From a virus, in the IMG/VR virus record IMGVR_UViG_3300032294_000186, positions 1 to 22,419 of that record: DNA of 22,419 bases, one strand, 5' to 3'. Position 1 is the first letter of the stretch. The number at the start of each line of letters is the position of its first letter. The notes under the pieces were generated by a model that was not told the DNA's origin, did not search any database, and saw nothing but the letters and a program-made list of their open reading frames with translations. A program made the position numbers and the translations under genes. This document shows, in pieces, positions 14,637 through 19,951 of this stretch.

Positions 14637-15208
14637 AGTCCTAATTTTCGTGCTAATAACAATTCTTTAGGCTCTTCAACTTCAGTAGATTTCTTGTTTT
14701 TAGATAGCCATTTGTTAGCCGTCAAATATAGTGAAGTATATTTCTTGTTGCCTTTGAAGTTTTCTATGGAGTCTAACACCTCATCAATTTCGTTTATAGA
14801 GTATTTATCCAATAGCTTCTCAACATCAGCATTAGTTATAGACAAGTGAGCGAAGCTCCTATATATATCTTTAGATATAACATTAACATTATCATTAACA
14901 GCTATTTTTGCCATAGCATTTATGCGTTTGCTATCGGTTGCTATCGGTTGCCATCGTTTGTTAGCTCCTGCTAAACCTGCTTCACTTCGCTTAACACGCT
15001 TTTCTTCAAATAGTTTAAGATCACGTTTCAATTGTTGTTTGATTGGCTCGAAAGCAATGTTCACTATCAAGTCCTCACTTTCAGGGTTCTCATCACTAAC
15101 GTATGAATAAATGTGTTTGATTAACTTACCTGCAATCTCATCAGGTAGTTTGCTCCATAAGTCCTTTTGATCAACGTAAAGGATAAACGATTTTTTGTCT
15201 TTTGCCAT
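14630..15208 (-). CDS. DUF6291-type replication initiator/helicase loader-like protein
   Basis: 192 residues from ATG 15208. The N-terminus KKSFILYVDQKDLWSKLPDE followed by AGKLIKHIYSYVSDENPE matches the DUF6291 domain found in phage replication genes. A central basic segment (EEKRVKRSEAGLAGANKRWQ) can bind DNA. The C-terminus has YTSLYLTANKWLSKN, a DnaD/initiator-like ending. It is followed by the DnaB-like ATPase, and its gene contains 10-bp iterons and an AT-rich stretch (14862-14964), as lambda O does. It is preceded by an unusually long leader holding a structured RNA. The initiation role is inferred from domain and context, not proven. Confidence 0.7.
   Translation of the reverse strand: MAKDKKSFILYVDQKDLWSKLPDEIAGKLIKHIYSYVSDENPESEDLIVNIAFEPIKQQLKRDLKLFEEKRVKRSEAGLAGANKRWQPIATDSKRINAMAKIAVNDNVNVISKDIYRSFAHLSITNADVEKLLDKYSINEIDEVLDSIENFKGNKKYTSLYLTANKWLSKNKKSTEVEEPKELLLARKLGLC
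14862..14964. other. Candidate replication origin: iterons plus AT-rich tract inside the initiator gene
   Basis: On the plus strand, four consecutive 10-bp units CGTTTGCTAT, CGGTTGCTAT, CGGTTGCCAT and CGTTTGTTAG run from 14925 to 14964, in step with the helical turn. Next to them (14862-14915) lies a very AT-rich stretch with repeated CATTAAC words and a TATATC-TTTA-GATATA dyad. The 10-base period is not a multiple of three, so the repeat does not reflect a repeated protein motif. Lambda and related phages place origin iterons within the initiator gene in the same manner. Confidence 0.5.
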
Positions 15209-15226
15209 TGCAAAAATTTAAGTAAT

Positions 15227-15310
15227 AAAAAACCCTCGTAAATCCATAGGCTCTCACTTCTACTTCATTACAAGGGTCAATAATACCTTAAGGTTCTATG
15301 TTGTGAGAGC
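15227..15310 (-). ncRNA. Structured leader RNA: pseudoknot with terminator-like 3' stem
   Basis: Read on the minus strand, GCTCTCAC (15310-15303) pairs with GTGAGAGC (15257-15250), eight perfect pairs. ACCCTTGTAA (15277-15268) pairs with TTACGAGGGT (15241-15232), ten pairs with one G-U. The two stems interleave, giving an H-type pseudoknot with linkers of 25, 10 and 8 bases. The first linker holds a small ACC-TTAA-GGT hairpin. The second stem is followed by six T (15232-15227), as in an intrinsic terminator. The G-U pair exists only in minus-strand RNA, which fixes the sense. A promoter -7 box ends 11 bases before the first stem. The element could be a small RNA, an attenuator or a ligand-sensing leader for the replication operon. 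Confidence 0.6.
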
Positions 15311-15320
15311 GAACCGTCTA

Positions 15321-15328
15321 CAAATATA
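15321..15328 (-). promoter_or_regulatory. Promoter -7 box before the leader RNA and replication operon
   Basis: Exact TATATTTG on the minus strand, starting just after the stop of the DnaA-like gene. A transcript would begin near 15315, only a few bases before the first pseudoknot strand, leaving a leader of about 107 bases before ATG 15208. No clear TTG is visible at -33. Confidence 0.55.
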
Positions 15329-15333
15329 ATTAT

Positions 15334-15744
15334 TTAACTCGCATTTTGTTCCGTTTGAGTAAAACTTTTTTGATAATCGTATCTACCCTCATTCAACCAA
15401 CGTCTAATTCTTTTCAATTTGGTGTAGTTTGTGGCTTTTGCTACGTCCTCAAATATGTTCCGTTTTTGTCTACTGAACGTCAAAGGCTCTGCCATGAGTT
15501 GTATGCAACTTTCTATTTTCTTTTGATACAATTTGTCAGTCTTTAACTCTTCGTGTTTTCGTATGCAATGCAATACTGTTGAGTGGTCTCGGTTAAACAA
15601 TGCGCCTATCTCGCTCAATGTAAGCTCCTGAGTGCGGTATAAAGCATAGCAAAGGTAATGTCTTCTAAAGACGTAGAACTGCTCTCTGCTGCGTCCGTTT
15701 AAGCCTTCCGACTCAATGTATTCTTTTACTTGTTCTATGTTCAT
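15334..15744 (-). CDS. Stand-alone DnaA domain IV-like DNA-binding protein
   Basis: 136 residues from ATG 15744 (ATGA overlap with the upstream small ORF). Residues 26-64 read FRRHYLCYALYRTQELTLSE, IGALFNRDHSTVLHCIRK. This is the DnaA C-terminal DNA-binding signature, including the helix-turn-helix and DHSTVLH (53-59). The AAA+ domain of DnaA is absent. A C-terminal basic helix region (TNYTKLKRIRRWLNEGRYDY) may add DNA contacts. It is an early gene directly before the replication operon. It could bind DnaA-box-like sites to help start, or block, replication; or it could be a transcription regulator. I saw no exact TTATNCACA box in the gene-free regions nearby. Confidence 0.75.
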   Translation of the reverse strand: MNIEQVKEYIESEGLNGRSREQFYVFRRHYLCYALYRTQELTLSEIGALFNRDHSTVLHCIRKHEELKTDKLYQKKIESCIQLMAEPLTFSRQKRNIFEDVAKATNYTKLKRIRRWLNEGRYDYQKSFTQTEQNAS

Positions 15745-15887
15745 AGCGGTGTTACTTTAAATCGTCCGTCATTATATCTACCTGACTCGAGTAAGTCCAT
15801 TTTCTTCCAATAGGCTAAACTTTGTGAAGTAAATATCCACTCTTGGACTACTACCAGTCCAACGTAATAAGTTAGTTTCCATTTCAT
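15741..15887 (-). CDS. Small hypothetical protein, 48 aa
   Basis: ATG 15887 overlaps the stop of the 24-codon ORF before it, and its own TGA at 15741 overlaps the ATG of the DnaA-like gene, so it is coupled on both sides. The sequence starts MKWKLTYYVGLVVVQEW and ends with a basic stretch (SGRYNDGRFKVTPL). An alternative frame in the same stretch gives 67 codons (15981-15778) but lacks this coupling. No family recognised. I prefer this frame because both ends tile. Confidence 0.5.
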   Translation of the reverse strand: MKWKLTYYVGLVVVQEWIFTSQSLAYWKKMDLLESGRYNDGRFKVTPL

Positions 15888-15958
15888 AGCTCTGAGTATT
15901 TGATTTCGCAGATGCGGTTATATAAATCGTAATTAAAATTTGTCCAAAAATGCTCCAT
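15884..15958 (-). CDS. Possible 24-aa upstream microORF
   Basis: ATG 15958, ten bases after the preceding stop, to TGA 15884, which overlaps the ATG of the 48-aa ORF. Aromatic and acidic (begins MEHFWTNFNYDLYNR). Its main support is filling a gap with a CTATGA coupling like that of its neighbours. It could be a translated leader or simply chance. Confidence 0.35.
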   Translation of the reverse strand: MEHFWTNFNYDLYNRICEIKYSEL

Positions 15959-15968
15959 TTGTTGCCTG

Positions 15969-16277
15969 TTAAATAAACCATTTATCTTCGTTGAACTCCT
16001 CGTACATTGAGCATTCGTAGCAGAACTCGTGAAACTCGTTACTGGCTCTAAATTTAAGTTCTTCGATAAGCTCGGTGATTTCTTTGATAGTTGGGTTGGT
16101 ATGGAATTTACTTTGTTCCACTTTCCATTCTTCGTCGTATTCATCGTAAATATATTTTAGTTCGATTGTAGCTACTTTTTCATCCGTGTTTAGGTCGTAG
16201 CATTCTACCTGTAATAATCGTGAGCCAATGCTTTGAGATAGCTCCTCAAAATAGTATTTATTTTCCGTATTTTTCAT
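15969..16277 (-). CDS. Hypothetical acidic protein, 102 aa
   Basis: The ATG at 16277 overlaps the previous gene by 20 bases; an upstream start that adds 20 hydrophobic residues would run deeper into that gene, so I prefer MKNTENKYYF as the beginning. The protein is strongly acidic, with a beta-like first half (SRLLQVECYDLNTDEKVATI and ELKYIYDEYDEEWKVEQ) and a C-terminal helix region (IKEITELIEELKFRASNEF) closing with a Cys-containing acidic tail. Acidic small early phage proteins sometimes mimic DNA to block host defence, but nothing specific supports that here. Confidence 0.65.
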   Translation of the reverse strand: MKNTENKYYFEELSQSIGSRLLQVECYDLNTDEKVATIELKYIYDEYDEEWKVEQSKFHTNPTIKEITELIEELKFRASNEFHEFCYECSMYEEFNEDKWFI

Positions 16278-16497
16278 TATAAATTCTGTTTGCGTATTTG
16301 TTATAAGAATCAGGCAGTTCGTAATTTTGCTGCTCAACTTGTGTAGTCGCTTTAGTGGTCTTGTAAGTTACTGCCGTAGATGTTAGCCATGTCAACAACA
16401 CCATGCCGAAAAACATTACAACTGCACTACCTAAAATCTGCTTCTCGTCCGTGTTCAAGTCCTTAAACAAAAACGAATATTTCTTAATTAGCTTCAT
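16258..16497 (-). CDS. Small membrane protein, 79 aa
   Basis: ATG 16497 lies just before the stop of the upstream 58-aa gene, overlapping by 14 bases; a TTG nine bases earlier is less likely. A basic N-terminus (MKLIKKYSFLFKD) is followed by a hydrophobic stretch at about residues 22-45 (LGSAVVMFFGMVLLTWLTST), enough for one membrane helix, and a polar Gln/Tyr/Asn-rich C-terminus. Early, membrane-located phage proteins of this kind may act in superinfection exclusion or host takeover; function is unknown. Confidence 0.65.
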   Translation of the reverse strand: MKLIKKYSFLFKDLNTDEKQILGSAVVMFFGMVLLTWLTSTAVTYKTTKATTQVEQQNYELPDSYNKYANRIYNEKYGK

Positions 16498-16660
16498 TGT
16501 TCTCAATTGTTTGTAGTAAGTTTAAAGCTGCACCCCATGCGCCCAATGCGTAGCGTGTGTGTTTATGGTCTACACCATACTCTCTTTTGCAATCTTGCAA
16601 GTCCGCATACAATTCCTGCTCTCTGCTGCGGATAAGTTCTAAAATTTGTTCTTTGTTCAT
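16484..16660 (-). CDS. First early gene: hypothetical protein, 58 aa
   Basis: ATG 16660 is the first start after the strong promoter at 16684-16713. It encodes a helical, charged protein (NKEQILELIRSREQELYADL, then a GAWGAALNLLQTIE helix). No recognised domain, no membrane segment. As the promoter-proximal gene of the early operon it is likely expressed immediately after infection. Confidence 0.65.
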   Translation of the reverse strand: MNKEQILELIRSREQELYADLQDCKREYGVDHKHTRYALGAWGAALNLLQTIENNEAN

Positions 16661-16683
16661 AGCGTTTGTTTAAATGTTATATG

Positions 16684-16713
16684 CAAATATAGATACTCTT
16701 TCGTAATTACCAA
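16684..16713 (-). promoter_or_regulatory. Early promoter, Bacteroidota type
   Basis: TTG at 16713-16711, 19-base spacer, TATATTTG at 16691-16684 on the minus strand; same spacing as the late promoter at 8642-8671. Predicted transcript starts near 16679, about 19 bases before ATG 16660. Confidence 0.75.
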
Positions 16714-16890
16714 CAAAAAAGTTACATTTTTTTAAAAGTTTTTTCAGGTTTCTTTATTTTACAAGGGTTTCAGGCGCAAATTTTTTTCATATTTTAAATT
16801 TTTACCCTTACTCTATTACAAAATTGAAGATTATTTACCCTGATTTTGTGACATTCAAAACACTTAATGTTGGTGAAATACGCTTAATTG

Positions 16891-16904
16891 TACCCTAAAA
16901 GGTG
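16891..16904. promoter_or_regulatory. Operator-like dyad 1 (TACC-N6-GGTG)
   Basis: TACCCTAAAAGGTG, an imperfect 14-bp palindrome, 41 bases from a second very similar site. It is a likely protein-binding site; the binding protein is unknown. Confidence 0.4.
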
Positions 16905-16931
16905 TAATATAATGTGAGTTTAGTCGAAATA

Positions 16932-16945
16932 TACCCGATTAGGTA
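16932..16945. promoter_or_regulatory. Operator-like dyad 2 (TACC-N6-GGTA)
   Basis: TACCCGATTAGGTA with outer TACC/GGTA symmetry, extended by one A/T pair on each side (ATACC/GGTAT). Shares TACCC and AGGT with the site at 16891. Confidence 0.4.
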
Positions 16946-16956
16946 TAATAGATTTA

Positions 16957-16981
16957 ACAAAAAAGCCCCCGAATGGAGGCT
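16957..16981 (-). terminator. Rho-independent terminator after the lysis/phosphoesterase block
   Basis: On the minus strand AGCCTCC (16981-16975), loop ATTC, GGGGGCT (16970-16964): seven pairs with one U-G, followed by six T (16964-16959). It lies about 40 bases after the metallophosphoesterase stop. The U-G wobble shows it is active for minus-strand RNA. Confidence 0.85.
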
Positions 16982-17012
16982 CTTACGCTATGGAGTATTG
17001 GTTAGGATGTCA

Positions 17013-17020
17013 CAAATATA
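17013..17020 (-). promoter_or_regulatory. Promoter-like -7 box immediately upstream of a terminator
   Basis: TATATTTG on the minus strand right after the metallophosphoesterase stop. TTG lies 23 bases upstream (17046-17044), at the long end of known spacing. Any transcript would meet the terminator at 16981-16957 after about 45 bases, so it would make a very short RNA or be a chance match. Confidence 0.4.
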
Positions 17021-18058
17021 CTAAAATATGTGAGTTAAACGTGCAACCTGCCCAAATTCTTTGTGATGCAGGAAGCCTTCAACAGCTTTAGGAACCCCTG
17101 TGTAGCCATTGCGGTGGTGCCAGCTATCAGTTCCTGAGGGTGATCTCAACGACTCAACGGTAACTCCGATGTAATCCTTTGATGTTTTGTGGTGAACGTG
17201 ATGCGTGTAGACGTAGCGATGTTTGGTTTGAGACCACTCAACTGGAAACTCCGTTGCCATCAATAAAGGTAGGTCTTGGTGTTTCGCTCCATCTCCGTGA
17301 GTAGTGCCTATTAGGTTAAGACCATAAATAAAACCTTTACGATGGTTAATACTACAGTCAAAAGTAATATTCTCGCAATCCTTAAACCAAGTTTGTATAA
17401 CATCTGCAAGAAAAAATCCGTGCGTGTAATCGTGGTTGGAAGGGTTAAAAGTAAAGTGAACATCAGCAACTGCCAATAGTGTTTCAAGGATGTCAACATA
17501 GAGTTTTTTAGCGATTAAGAAATTAGAGTACCACATTCCGTCCGTGTCCTGTGGAGTTCCTGACGTTGTAGTCCGTTTTGGAGTATCAATGTGCAGAATA
17601 TCATTGCCGCCTATAAATAGTATCTTGTCAATTTGGAATCCGCTTGCTTTGTCTAAAATGCCTTGCACACCTTCTAAGACACGCTGTACTGCAATTTGGT
17701 TGTTATATACCTCTCCTACCTCGAAAGCATCGCAGAGCTTACCTATGTGAATGTCAGCAGGATCTATTACTAATAAGTGTCCTTCACTTGATGGTGTTCG
17801 TGTAATTGTAGGATAAACTGGCTTGTGATTTTTAATCTCATCCAAAATAGACTCACGAATTCTCTCGTAGTTCTGCTCCTCTTCAGGTTTGTAGTTTGGG
17901 TTCTTAAAGAAAAGCGAAGCCTTCTTAGATTTTAGCCATCCGTGTTTTACGTCAGCATCATTTAAGCCCATTGAATTGGACTCCTCTTTTATCGCTCTAT
18001 ATTGTTCGATGATTTCTATTTCATCGTGCTTCAAGCGATAGCGATTATTTTTCCTCAT
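17021..18058 (-). CDS. Calcineurin-like metallophosphoesterase with N-terminal helical domain
   Basis: 345 residues from ATG 18058, overlapping the spanin gene stop. The first 60 residues are charged helices that may bind DNA or a partner. The catalytic domain shows the standard metal-binding series: DxH in DPADIHIGK (D102, H104), GGND (150-153), NPSNHD (205-210, a variant of GNHD/E), GTTHGD (251-256) and THHVHH near 285-290. Family members hydrolyse phosphoesters in nucleic acids or nucleotides with a two-metal centre. It is the last gene of the lysis block, before a terminator. A substrate cannot be assigned; DNA processing is one possibility. Confidence 0.78.
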   Translation of the reverse strand: MRKNNRYRLKHDEIEIIEQYRAIKEESNSMGLNDADVKHGWLKSKKASLFFKNPNYKPEEEQNYERIRESILDEIKNHKPVYPTITRTPSSEGHLLVIDPADIHIGKLCDAFEVGEVYNNQIAVQRVLEGVQGILDKASGFQIDKILFIGGNDILHIDTPKRTTTSGTPQDTDGMWYSNFLIAKKLYVDILETLLAVADVHFTFNPSNHDYTHGFFLADVIQTWFKDCENITFDCSINHRKGFIYGLNLIGTTHGDGAKHQDLPLLMATEFPVEWSQTKHRYVYTHHVHHKTSKDYIGVTVESLRSPSGTDSWHHRNGYTGVPKAVEGFLHHKEFGQVARLTHIF

Positions 18059-18486
18059 ATTGTAGTTTTAGCGAACTTCATAAGCCACTTGGTCAGGAAT
18101 CCCATTCCAAAGCCTATAATAAACAACCAAAGATTTGGTTTCTTGTTTTTATTCTTCTCCGTTTTCCACTTCACAACCTCTACTTTTTCAATCATTCGCA
18201 GGGTATCTCGTTTTAACTTATACCGAATCTTCTCCTGAAACCTCGTTAAAGGCACTTTAGAGACTTTGTAATGAACTATCGTATCTTTTTGGACTAATAC
18301 CTTTTCCCAATAAATTGAGTCTCTTAAAACGTAAGGAATTGAGTCTATCGAATTTATGACAAATGTATCAGCTACCTCCTCGCAACGGTAGCCTTTCTTG
18401 ATTGCTTTGCGGACATGGTAATTTACCGAGCAAGATGTCGCAAGTATAGTAGATATTAGCGACAAAATAAGTAGCGAACTTCTCAT
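18055..18486 (-). CDS. Probable unimolecular spanin (u-spanin)
   Basis: 143 residues from ATG 18486, two bases after the amidase stop. The N-terminus is a lipoprotein signal: basic MR, hydrophobic LLILSLISTI, then LATSC with Cys19 as probable lipid-attachment residue. A long charged region follows (about 25-115), and a hydrophobic helix near the C-terminus (LWLFIIGFGMGFLTKWLM, about 118-135) ends with basic residues. Outer-membrane lipid anchor plus inner-membrane C-terminal helix is the topology of u-spanins such as T1 gp11, which fuse the two membranes at the end of lysis. The gene comes directly after holin and endolysin, which strongly supports the role. No sequence similarity is claimed. 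Confidence 0.65.
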   Translation of the reverse strand: MRSSLLILSLISTILATSCSVNYHVRKAIKKGYRCEEVADTFVINSIDSIPYVLRDSIYWEKVLVQKDTIVHYKVSKVPLTRFQEKIRYKLKRDTLRMIEKVEVVKWKTEKNKNKKPNLWLFIIGFGMGFLTKWLMKFAKTTI

Positions 18487-18488
18487 TA

Positions 18489-19136
18489 TTACAGGTTTTT
18501 AAGCATTTCAATCATTCTCGGACATGGATAGATGTCGCTTTTGTCTTTACGAACTGAGTTGTGAGTGTAGATACCTTTCGTGTTTTTGAAGGCTTCTTTG
18601 TCTATTCCAAATATCTCAGCTCGGTATGTTTTAGGAATATCGTAAGTCTCACACAAGTACACAAGCAGTTGACGTGTGCTTTCAATTTGTGCATCCGTGT
18701 ATTTGTACCAATGTTTGTAGCCTTTGTATGGTGCATCTAAAGTTGTTACCATAGACTCAGGTACACGAGTTCCAACGTAGTTGTAAAACTTTCCGTCTTT
18801 TTCTTTCAGGTAACCCCAGTTGCAAACCTCTATGCCCACCGAACTTTTGTTTAAGTTAGTGTAAGGTACTTTTTGAGCGTTGAACTCCTTTTGGTCAATC
18901 CCTAAATGCCATGCCCAATGCTTAGAGCTGAAACATTGCACAATCAATCCATCCTGACCGACTACAAATGCCGTTGCTATGCGTTCACTTGTGCCGTTCC
19001 AATATCTACTAACCGCCTCAGCATTTCCGCTTCCTGCGGTGTGATGTAGATAAATTTGAGTTTTATCGGCTTCTTCAGCAAAGAACTGAGTTTCTTTGAG
19101 CCGTGCTTGTTTGATTTTAGAGATGTCTAATTTCAT
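18489..19136 (-). CDS. Endolysin: N-acetylmuramoyl-L-alanine amidase (Amidase_2)
   Basis: 215 residues from ATG 19136, overlapping the holin stop. The amidase_2 fold is shown by YLHHTAG (29-35, zinc-binding His), ATAFVVGQDGLIVQC, the HLGIDQ segment, SVGIEVCNWG (central Glu) and the C-terminal HNSVRKDKSDIYPCP, which carries a second zinc His and the acidic/metal residue. It cleaves the bond between muramic acid and the peptide in peptidoglycan. No signal peptide is seen, so it depends on the holin for access. There is no separate wall-binding domain. Confidence 0.88.
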   Translation of the reverse strand: MKLDISKIKQARLKETQFFAEEADKTQIYLHHTAGSGNAEAVSRYWNGTSERIATAFVVGQDGLIVQCFSSKHWAWHLGIDQKEFNAQKVPYTNLNKSSVGIEVCNWGYLKEKDGKFYNYVGTRVPESMVTTLDAPYKGYKHWYKYTDAQIESTRQLLVYLCETYDIPKTYRAEIFGIDKEAFKNTKGIYTHNSVRKDKSDIYPCPRMIEMLKNL

Positions 19137-19555
19137 TTTAATTCCTCTACTTGTTCTTTACCACGCTTAACAAAGGCAATAAACTTATCCCAAACGTTGA
19201 TGCCAGTTACTGAAAAGTAGCTTTCGTTAATGCTTTTAACTTCCGTGAAAACGCAGAACGCAGTAAATGCTTTTGTCAACACCAAATCAACCGAAATGAA
19301 ATAGCTCAATAAATCGCTCAGGATGTACTTTTCAAGTAGAAAGATAAATACTATCGCTCCGCTATACAAAAGGCTCTTAGAAATCGTATTTGAAAGCCTG
19401 CGAGAACGTATTGAAGCCCATCCGTTTTTCTTTACGCTGCGCCAAATGCCAAAGAACATATCAAGCACGATAGTTGCAATAGCCATTAATACCATCGGTT
19501 TGACGGGTGCTAACACGGATACCATTGAAATGAGTAAGAGTGATTTAGTTTTCAT
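19133..19555 (-). CDS. Holin (phage_holin_4-like), 140 aa
   Basis: ATG 19555 overlaps the previous small membrane gene by 11 bases. It has about three hydrophobic segments: residues 3-36 (SLLLISMVSVLAP, MVLMAIATIVLDMFFGIW), 59-77 (LLYSGAIVFIFLLEKYIL) and about 82-105 (YFISVDLVLTKAFTAFCVF). The motif DMFFGIWRSVKK followed by a basic loop with SRRLSNTISK is characteristic of the toxin secretion/phage lysis holin family. The C-terminal tail is charged. It forms inner-membrane holes that release the endolysin encoded by the next gene. Confidence 0.85.
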   Translation of the reverse strand: MKTKSLLLISMVSVLAPVKPMVLMAIATIVLDMFFGIWRSVKKNGWASIRSRRLSNTISKSLLYSGAIVFIFLLEKYILSDLLSYFISVDLVLTKAFTAFCVFTEVKSINESYFSVTGINVWDKFIAFVKRGKEQVEELK

Positions 19556-19703
19556 ATTGATTTACTATATGCCATGTCAGATAAAATCCATAAGCCGCAG
19601 CGAGTAGCTTGTGATAAACGTGTTCTCCTTCGAATATAAGAGCCATACACGCAGCATAGCCACACACGAAGTACATTGAACCTATTGCATCTTTATGTCT
19701 CAT
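19545..19703 (-). CDS. Small two-span membrane protein before the holin, 52 aa
   Basis: ATG 19703 overlaps the preceding stop (TAATG), and the TAA at 19545 falls inside the holin start region. After a charged start (MRHKDAIG) there are two hydrophobic stretches (MYFVCGYAACMALIF and LLAAAYGFYLTWHIV) separated by the polar turn EGEHVYHK. Size, hairpin topology and position suggest a second holin or an antiholin regulating lysis time, but no family is recognised. Confidence 0.6.
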   Translation of the reverse strand: MRHKDAIGSMYFVCGYAACMALIFEGEHVYHKLLAAAYGFYLTWHIVNQYEN

Positions 19704-19951
19704 TAGAACGGTGATGGAGTTGGTTTCGGTTTGTACTCAATTAAATCAAGTTCTTTAACCCACAAAGTTTCAGGATTGGAAGTGTAAATCATTTCCTCTA
19801 CTGAGATTATCCAGTTATCGTCTATATCTTGAATAGGGTTGTAGATTGAGTCAGCAGAGTAGTAAACTCCGACTAATTCGTCTTTCTGCACCTCAGTCAA
19901 TAGTCCTACTAAGGTTGCAATATCTTCGGTTGTAATGTCTGTTAGTTTCAT
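19703..19951 (-). CDS. Small acidic phage protein, 82 aa
   Basis: ATG 19951 overlaps the fibre stop (TAATG) and its stop overlaps the next start. Mostly helical in the N-terminal part (ITTEDIATLVGLLTEVQKDE) and acidic throughout, with a proline-rich end (KPKPTPSPF). No family recognised. Its position right after the large fibre gene suggests a fibre-assembly helper or attachment protein, a guess from location only. Confidence 0.6.
   Translation of the reverse strand: MKLTDITTEDIATLVGLLTEVQKDELVGVYYSADSIYNPIQDIDDNWIISVEEMIYTSNPETLWVKELDLIEYKPKPTPSPF

Larger units (their letters stand above)
16661..17020. other. 360-bp gene-free AT-rich control region
   Basis: No convincing frame on either strand. 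It contains the terminator of the lysis block (16957-16981), a promoter-like box at 17013-17020, the early promoter (16684-16713), two dyads of the form TACC-N6-GGTR (16891-16904, 16932-16945) and two further TACCCT words at 16803 and 16836. The four TACCC words are 33, 55 and 41 bases apart, close to whole helical turns. It also has an ACAAAAT/ATTTTGT inverted repeat (16819-16849) and two TTTCAGG copies 27 bases apart. This is the only long non-coding stretch, so it is the natural place for regulation or an origin. Confidence 0.6.

Noticed and set aside
15285-15294. ACCTTAAGGT palindrome as an independent protein-binding site
   Set aside because: It fits better as a small hairpin in the first linker of the leader RNA; no second copy with the same spacing was found.
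15209-15333. tRNA or tRNA-like gene
   Set aside because: No cloverleaf with acceptor and T arms can be drawn; the pairing found is a two-stem pseudoknot.
15778-15981. 67-codon minus-strand frame in place of the 48-codon ORF
   Set aside because: It does not couple to its neighbours, while the alternative frame overlaps start and stop signals at both ends. Kept only as an alternative.
15884-16144. 86-codon minus-strand frame
   Set aside because: Most of it lies inside the better-supported 102-aa gene; only its last 24 codons, from ATG 15958, may be used.
16944-16949. TATAAT on the plus strand as a sigma-70-type -10 box
   Set aside because: No TTGACA-like partner at 16-18 bases, no plus-strand gene downstream, and Bacteroidota promoters use another motif.
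16661-17020. DnaA boxes (TTATNCACA) for host-type initiation
   Set aside because: No exact box was seen in this gene-free region despite the nearby DnaA-like gene.
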